A stretch of 8,298 bases of DNA from Candidatus Iainarchaeum sp. Its GTDB lineage: Archaea; Micrarchaeota; Micrarchaeia; Anstonellales; Bilamarchaeaceae. The notes beneath the pieces were generated by a model. It was not told the DNA's origin. It did no database searches and saw only the letters and a program-made list of their open reading frames with translations. Positions 4,421 through 8,298 of this stretch are shown in pieces. The stretch's first letter is position 1, and the number at the start of each line of letters is the position of its first letter. The stretch is from assembly GCA_028711485.1 (NCBI GenBank), contig JAQTSF010000031.1, positions 1-8,298 of the forward strand, given 5' to 3'. The position numbers were made by a program, and so were the translations under genes.

Positions 4421-5578
4421 TTAGTTTCTATTTTTTATAAAAATAAGCAGTAGAATAAGGGAAATGAAAGAAAGAGATAAAACTGCGATATTTAAATCAG
4501 ATTTTATATATTTGATGCTTGGGTAATAATATTCTGAATTGTTATAATATCCGCTATGGGTAAATTGCTTGCTTGTGATTTCAGAGTTAAACGAATGTGT
4601 ATTTCCGAAAAAATCAACTAAAACTAAAGTAAGATTATTTTTTCCTATCCCGTTATAAGTGTAATTGAAAAAATATGCAAATGCAAAAGTATTGTTTTGT
4701 TTTTCCAATGGATAAGGATAAAAAAAGTCATGAAATTCTGAATAATTTTTATTTTGGGAAAAATTTTCAATAGAAGTTACATATCTTATACCTGATGAGT
4801 TCTCAATAATATCAAAAAAATATATATTTTCTGAATCAATTGTAGTATTGTTCATTATAATCGAATAGTGGTAAAATTTCCTATTTGAAAATAAAACAGA
4901 ATCGAAATGATTGTTTTCTTTCCATTGTTCAAAAAGCACGGGTTTTGATAAAAAATAAAGGTTTTCTCCACCATGAACTTGATATCTTAGATAATCCGTT
5001 CCTTGAGTAATTACTTCGAATTCTTCACCTGGAGCACAGGTAAAACCAAACGGAGGGATTTCAATTATAGAATAATCCCTAAAAAGACTTACAATTTTCC
5101 ATGAAAGTTCGACTGATAGATTGTCATCGTATTGGACCTGGTTTAATAGTTCTGTATTGATAGGTATTTGAATTGCTTTTGGAACTTCGGAAAGGTATGG
5201 TGTATTCCCTGAAGAGATATTTGAATAATTTTTAAATGAAAATGTAATAGTATAATGAATAGAATTTGAAACGAATTTCAAACCACAAAAACTTGGTCTT
5301 GTTTCATAAATTGAAAAATCAGCAGTCCAAAACAGGTAGAGTATTTCTGAGGAAGGAACCATTTTGTCTATTGAAGGAGAAATTGAAATCAGAGAAAAAT
5401 TACCTTTCACTAACTCTTCTAGATTATCTGGTTCGTATTCTAATGTAGAGTATAAATCAATAGTAAAAAGATTCTTAGAATGTTCAAGATTATAGTCTAA
5501 AACCTCCTGCAACGGAGGTTCTGAGTAGTATGCAAAAAACATAGAAAAAATAAGATATAAGAATACTAATCTTCTCAT
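4421..5578 (-). CDS. Secreted, C-terminally membrane-anchored protein rich in N-glycosylation sequons; function unknown
   Basis: A 385-residue protein opening with a signal peptide (MRRLVFLYLIFSMFFAYYS, likely cut near residue 17-20) and ending in one membrane helix (about 362-381, AVLSLSFISLILLLIFI) followed by a short KNRN tail. The bulk would therefore sit outside the cell, anchored at the C terminus. It is beta-rich and aromatic, with many Tyr and Phe. About a dozen N-X-S/T sequons can be counted, for example near residues 60, 117, 120, 153, 243, 260, 272, 278, 305 and 315, suggesting heavy N-glycosylation. Only two cysteines (98 and 181) are present, which could pair outside the cell. 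No enzyme motif is visible. Its ATG overlaps the stop of the upstream gene as ATGA, so it is the last gene of the pheS operon. Possible role in the cell envelope; inference only. Confidence 0.8.
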   Translation of the reverse strand: MRRLVFLYLIFSMFFAYYSEPPLQEVLDYNLEHSKNLFTIDLYSTLEYEPDNLEELVKGNFSLISISPSIDKMVPSSEILYLFWTADFSIYETRPSFCGLKFVSNSIHYTITFSFKNYSNISSGNTPYLSEVPKAIQIPINTELLNQVQYDDNLSVELSWKIVSLFRDYSIIEIPPFGFTCAPGEEFEVITQGTDYLRYQVHGGENLYFLSKPVLFEQWKENNHFDSVLFSNRKFYHYSIIMNNTTIDSENIYFFDIIENSSGIRYVTSIENFSQNKNYSEFHDFFYPYPLEKQNNTFAFAYFFNYTYNGIGKNNLTLVLVDFFGNTHSFNSEITSKQFTHSGYYNNSEYYYPSIKYIKSDLNIAVLSLSFISLILLLIFIKNRN

Positions 5579-7461
5579 AAATACTCATCCAACTCTTCAA
5601 GATCTAGGAGAAGCAAAGAACCATTTCTTATCTTTAGTGCAGTTCTTGCTTTTTGTTTTTGATTGAGAGAGTCTAAATAAGAGGATATTTCTGATTTTTT
5701 ATCAAAAACAACGATGGTTTTAGTACTGCTCTTTTCAGGTATTTTTTCATATGAAAGAAGCAAATCTTTGGTCTTGAACACTCCTTTTGAATAAACAAAA
5801 GTTATTCCGTGCTCTATAAGTTTCTCCCGTACCAACCTGTCGATAACAATCTTTTTTATATTATCAGTTCTAAGTGAGTATATTGAATTGTATGAAGATA
5901 GATATCCTTCTTTTTCAAATGATTTGAGCAGTGCCTCAGAATTTCCGTCAAGAACATCATAACCATTTGTAAGATATTTTTTAAGAGCAAGAGAAAATTC
6001 TCTTGGAGTGATGCAGTTATTTATTCCAAATTCTGAAATGGATTTTTCAATAATATTTTTTACATTTGATTTTTTTAGTTTAAGTTCATTAGAAGAAAGT
6101 TTTCCTGGAGAATCGAATGTGATTACATACGGTTTCTTTCTTGTAAGAGTTACTACTAAGTAAATAATAATTATTAGAAAGAGACCTGCGGGGCCATATG
6201 CAAAATAGATATCAAATATTCCTTGTCCAGAGTATTCGACATTTACCGGGAAATCAGTTCCTTGGATAGTTAAAATTATGGTATTTTCCCCTTTTTTGAG
6301 TTTTGCTGGAATTATAAGCTGTCCATTTGAAACAAAAAATTCTCCTGAATTTCCTGAATCTGGGATAGTAACTTTTACTTGCTCACTCTGAAGGGGCTCG
6401 CCATCTAAATATACTAGAAAAGTATAAAGAAAACCATCAGTATGTACAAAAGAAATATTCAGATCATAAACATGGAACACTCCTGATGCAAGCTCTCCTT
6501 CATAATCCAAAATCTTGAGTATATAATCCCCGGGAGAACTAAAAGAAAGGGAATTATAAAAAACATTTTGTTGTATGGAACCCAATTTTTCCTCACTTAC
6601 AACCTTTCCATCTTTTGAGATTACAAGTCTAGGCACTCCTTTTGAATCAGTGACAGAGAATTCGAATGATTTTTTCTGTCCTGGAAAAGCACTCTTTATG
6701 TTTATGGTTTTAATTGAAGAGTTCGCCTCTGAAGAATCTAATATTTTATATCCCTTATCTGATGGATAAATAAGCCGGAGATAGTTTGCGTTATGCCTAA
6801 GAATTGTAACTGTTCCTTTTCCTTTATTAAAATAAAATGTTTTTTCTTCTTCAATGAACCAACTGTTTGTTAATATTTCTTGTTTAATTGAAGGTACCTT
6901 GTTTTGTAAATAAAGCTCGTCTAGTGTTTCATTATATAGTATAATCTTTGACTTCTTTGAATTTTCTAGGGAGGAGTACCAATTATCATGATTTATTTCA
7001 TCACCAATAAAAACATCTGTTTTACCTATAAGTAATACTGTAAGATTTTCGTGCATAAAATCAAGAACAAGTTCTGGCATTCCTCCCTGAGGTACGATTA
7101 AAAGGGAATGTTGTTTTACAGGAATCATGGAAGATACGGTATCAACAGTAAAACCATATTCTTCTAAAGACTTGATTTCAGAGATAAAGTCCGGAAGAGA
7201 ATTTATTCCAAGACCAAATGAGCTCTCTAGTATGTATATATGAGTTATTGGTCTGGAGTTCAATGAAAGAAGAGTTGCGGATGATTTTCCTGTGGAATTA
7301 TATATAACATAACCATAATTTCCTGCAAAAGATAATTCGAGTGGATGAAAAACGGCCTGAGTTTGATTTTGTGATTTTATGTCTTGAGAATCAAAATAAA
7401 AAAACAGAAAAATGGATAGGAGAAACACGAATAAGATCATTGCAAAAAATTTAGATTTCAT
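5575..7461 (-). CDS. Two-TM protein with large outer domain and cytoplasmic winged-helix-like tail; function unknown
   Basis: A 628-residue protein from the ATG at 7461. This start gives a 4-bp ATGA overlap with the pheS stop, matching the next junction and preferred over an in-frame ATG at 7488 that would overlap pheS by 31 bp. TM1 spans about 4-22 and TM2 about 424-440, followed by RKK, so residues 23-420 are outside and 441-628 inside. Outside, residues 70-155 alternate strands and helices (ITHIYILES, LLIVPQGG, TVLLIGK), resembling a flavodoxin/glutamine-amidotransferase-like alpha/beta fold without a visible catalytic Cys. Residues 255-410 look like one or two beta-sandwich domains. Inside, residues 484-530 (ITPREFSLALKKYL ... 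EGYLSSYNSIYSLR) resemble a winged helix, and 545-628 form another alpha/beta unit. It could carry an outside signal to a cytoplasmic effector. I do not recognise the family. Confidence 0.8.
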   Translation of the reverse strand: MKSKFFAMILFVFLLSIFLFFYFDSQDIKSQNQTQAVFHPLELSFAGNYGYVIYNSTGKSSATLLSLNSRPITHIYILESSFGLGINSLPDFISEIKSLEEYGFTVDTVSSMIPVKQHSLLIVPQGGMPELVLDFMHENLTVLLIGKTDVFIGDEINHDNWYSSLENSKKSKIILYNETLDELYLQNKVPSIKQEILTNSWFIEEEKTFYFNKGKGTVTILRHNANYLRLIYPSDKGYKILDSSEANSSIKTINIKSAFPGQKKSFEFSVTDSKGVPRLVISKDGKVVSEEKLGSIQQNVFYNSLSFSSPGDYILKILDYEGELASGVFHVYDLNISFVHTDGFLYTFLVYLDGEPLQSEQVKVTIPDSGNSGEFFVSNGQLIIPAKLKKGENTIILTIQGTDFPVNVEYSGQGIFDIYFAYGPAGLFLIIIIYLVVTLTRKKPYVITFDSPGKLSSNELKLKKSNVKNIIEKSISEFGINNCITPREFSLALKKYLTNGYDVLDGNSEALLKSFEKEGYLSSYNSIYSLRTDNIKKIVIDRLVREKLIEHGITFVYSKGVFKTKDLLLSYEKIPEKSSTKTIVVFDKKSEISSYLDSLNQKQKARTALKIRNGSLLLLDLEELDEYL

Positions 7462-8298
7462 CCTTTCACTCTGGTTTTTCTTAGCCAATTAATATCATTT
7501 TTATAAAAGGTTCTTATATCGTTTAGTCCTAACGCGAGCATAAGAGGTCTTTCTAAACTAAGACCCCAGGCAAGTACAGGATAAATAGTTGTAAGAGGTT
7601 TTGTAACTTCGGGTCTGAATATTCCTGCACCGCCAAGTTCCATCCATTCTTTCCTTGGCTCATAAAAAACCTCTATCTCAAGACTTGGTTCTGTGTATGG
7701 AAAATAACTAGGCCTGAATCGGATTTTATTAAATCCCAAACGAGAGTAAAATTCTTTTAATATTCCTAAAAGATCTCTAAATGATGCACCGTTCCATGCA
7801 AGTATTCCTTCAACCTGATGGAATTCTGCAAGATGTTTGAAATCCGTTTCTTCATTTCTGAAAACACGACCAACAGAGAAATATTTTTTATAGGGATCTT
7901 TTAAAGATGCAAGCGCTCTTGCACTTAGACAAGTTGTATGAGTTCTTAGTACTCCTTTTTTTGCTTCATCTTCTGACCACTTTGATTTCCAACCAGTTTC
8001 GTGGGAATTTTTCACTTTTTCTACAAGTTTTTTATCCGGGAGCGAAAATGTTTTATCAACATAAAAAGTATCAGCCAGTTCCCTTGCAGGATGATCCTGA
8101 GGTTGAAATAATGCATCAAAATTCCAGAAAGTGCTCTCAACAAGCTCCCCCTCCATTTCTTCAAAACCCATTTGGACAAAAATTTCCTTTATGTTCATTA
8201 TTGCTCTTGATAACGGATGAGCTTTGCCTATTGGAACGCTTCTGGTTTCAATGGAAACATCAAATTGTTCATTAATTTCCGAATCTCCTTCATTTTCC
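7458..8298 (-). CDS. pheS: Phenylalanine-tRNA ligase alpha subunit (partial, catalytic domain)
   Basis: Class II synthetase subunit that activates Phe and charges tRNA-Phe, working with PheT in the cytoplasm. The window holds the last 279 codons; the N-terminal tRNA-binding part lies beyond the edge. From the edge the frame reads through VPIGKAHPLSRAIMNIKEIF, the standard entry to the catalytic core, so the ATG at 8198 is internal and not the start. Hallmarks follow, numbered from the edge: QDHPAR (67-72), RTHTT (118-122), motif 2 FSVGRVFRNEETD (140-152), FHQVEG (159-164), FPYTEPSLEIEV (199-210) and motif 3 WGLSLERPLM (244-253), with NDINWLR near the end. The FPYTEPS form and overall pattern are the archaeal/eukaryotic type. 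pheT is not downstream here; two membrane-associated proteins follow by ATGA overlap. Confidence 0.97.
   Translation of the reverse strand, partial: ENEGDSEINEQFDVSIETRSVPIGKAHPLSRAIMNIKEIFVQMGFEEMEGELVESTFWNFDALFQPQDHPARELADTFYVDKTFSLPDKKLVEKVKNSHETGWKSKWSEDEAKKGVLRTHTTCLSARALASLKDPYKKYFSVGRVFRNEETDFKHLAEFHQVEGILAWNGASFRDLLGILKEFYSRLGFNKIRFRPSYFPYTEPSLEIEVFYEPRKEWMELGGAGIFRPEVTKPLTTIYPVLAWGLSLERPLMLALGLNDIRTFYKNDINWLRKTRVKG

Noticed and set aside
4421..4430. Third copy of TTAGTTTCTA near the TRAM gene
   Set aside because: A 10-base match in AT-rich DNA, inside the last codons of another gene, without the rest of the module; probably chance.
7459..7488. Upstream ATG at 7488 for the two-TM protein
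   Set aside because: It would overlap pheS by 31 bp, while the ATG at 7461 gives the same 4-bp ATGA overlap seen at the next gene junction.
8196..8198. ATG at 8198 as the start of pheS
   Set aside because: The frame stays open to the window edge and encodes the conserved GKAHPLSRAI entry to the catalytic domain upstream of it.
7907..8275. Plus-strand open frame of 122 codons
   Set aside because: It is antisense to the conserved catalytic core of pheS; a shadow frame.

Overview
The window looks like a piece of an AT-rich archaeal chromosome. The reasons are the gene set (archaeal-type PheS, archease, a stand-alone TRAM protein, an OB-DHH phosphoesterase), an RNase P RNA with archaeal-looking conserved blocks, and TATA elements about 25 bases before several starts, which implies leaderless transcripts. 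Gene-dense packing, a short RNase P RNA and several unrecognised proteins would suit a small-genome lineage such as DPANN, but that placement is inference.

Left part (1-1175): the 5' end of an unidentified minus-strand gene and a second minus-strand gene of about 313-330 codons that I do not recognise. Centre-left (1207-1720): the RNase P RNA gene on the plus strand, then about 240 bases of non-coding DNA holding at least five strong hairpins. These hairpins sit inside longer-range stems, and some strands have two possible partners. This is the least explained part of the window.

Centre (1766-4389): a PduO-type cob(I)alamin adenosyltransferase (+) runs into a convergent OB-DHH phosphoesterase (-), overlapping by 9 bp. 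The phosphoesterase is divergent from archease (+), apparently sharing one palindromic TATA element, and archease is followed by a small TRAM protein (+). Archease, TRAM, DHH and RNase P make this a neighbourhood rich in RNA and nucleic-acid functions.

Right part (4421-8298): a minus-strand operon beginning outside the window with pheS. It continues through a two-TM protein with a large outer domain and a cytoplasmic winged-helix-like tail, and ends with a signal-peptide, C-terminally anchored protein rich in N-glycosylation sequons. All three genes are joined by 4-bp ATGA stop/start overlaps, so they are probably translated together. No insertion sequence, CRISPR array or tRNA gene was seen.
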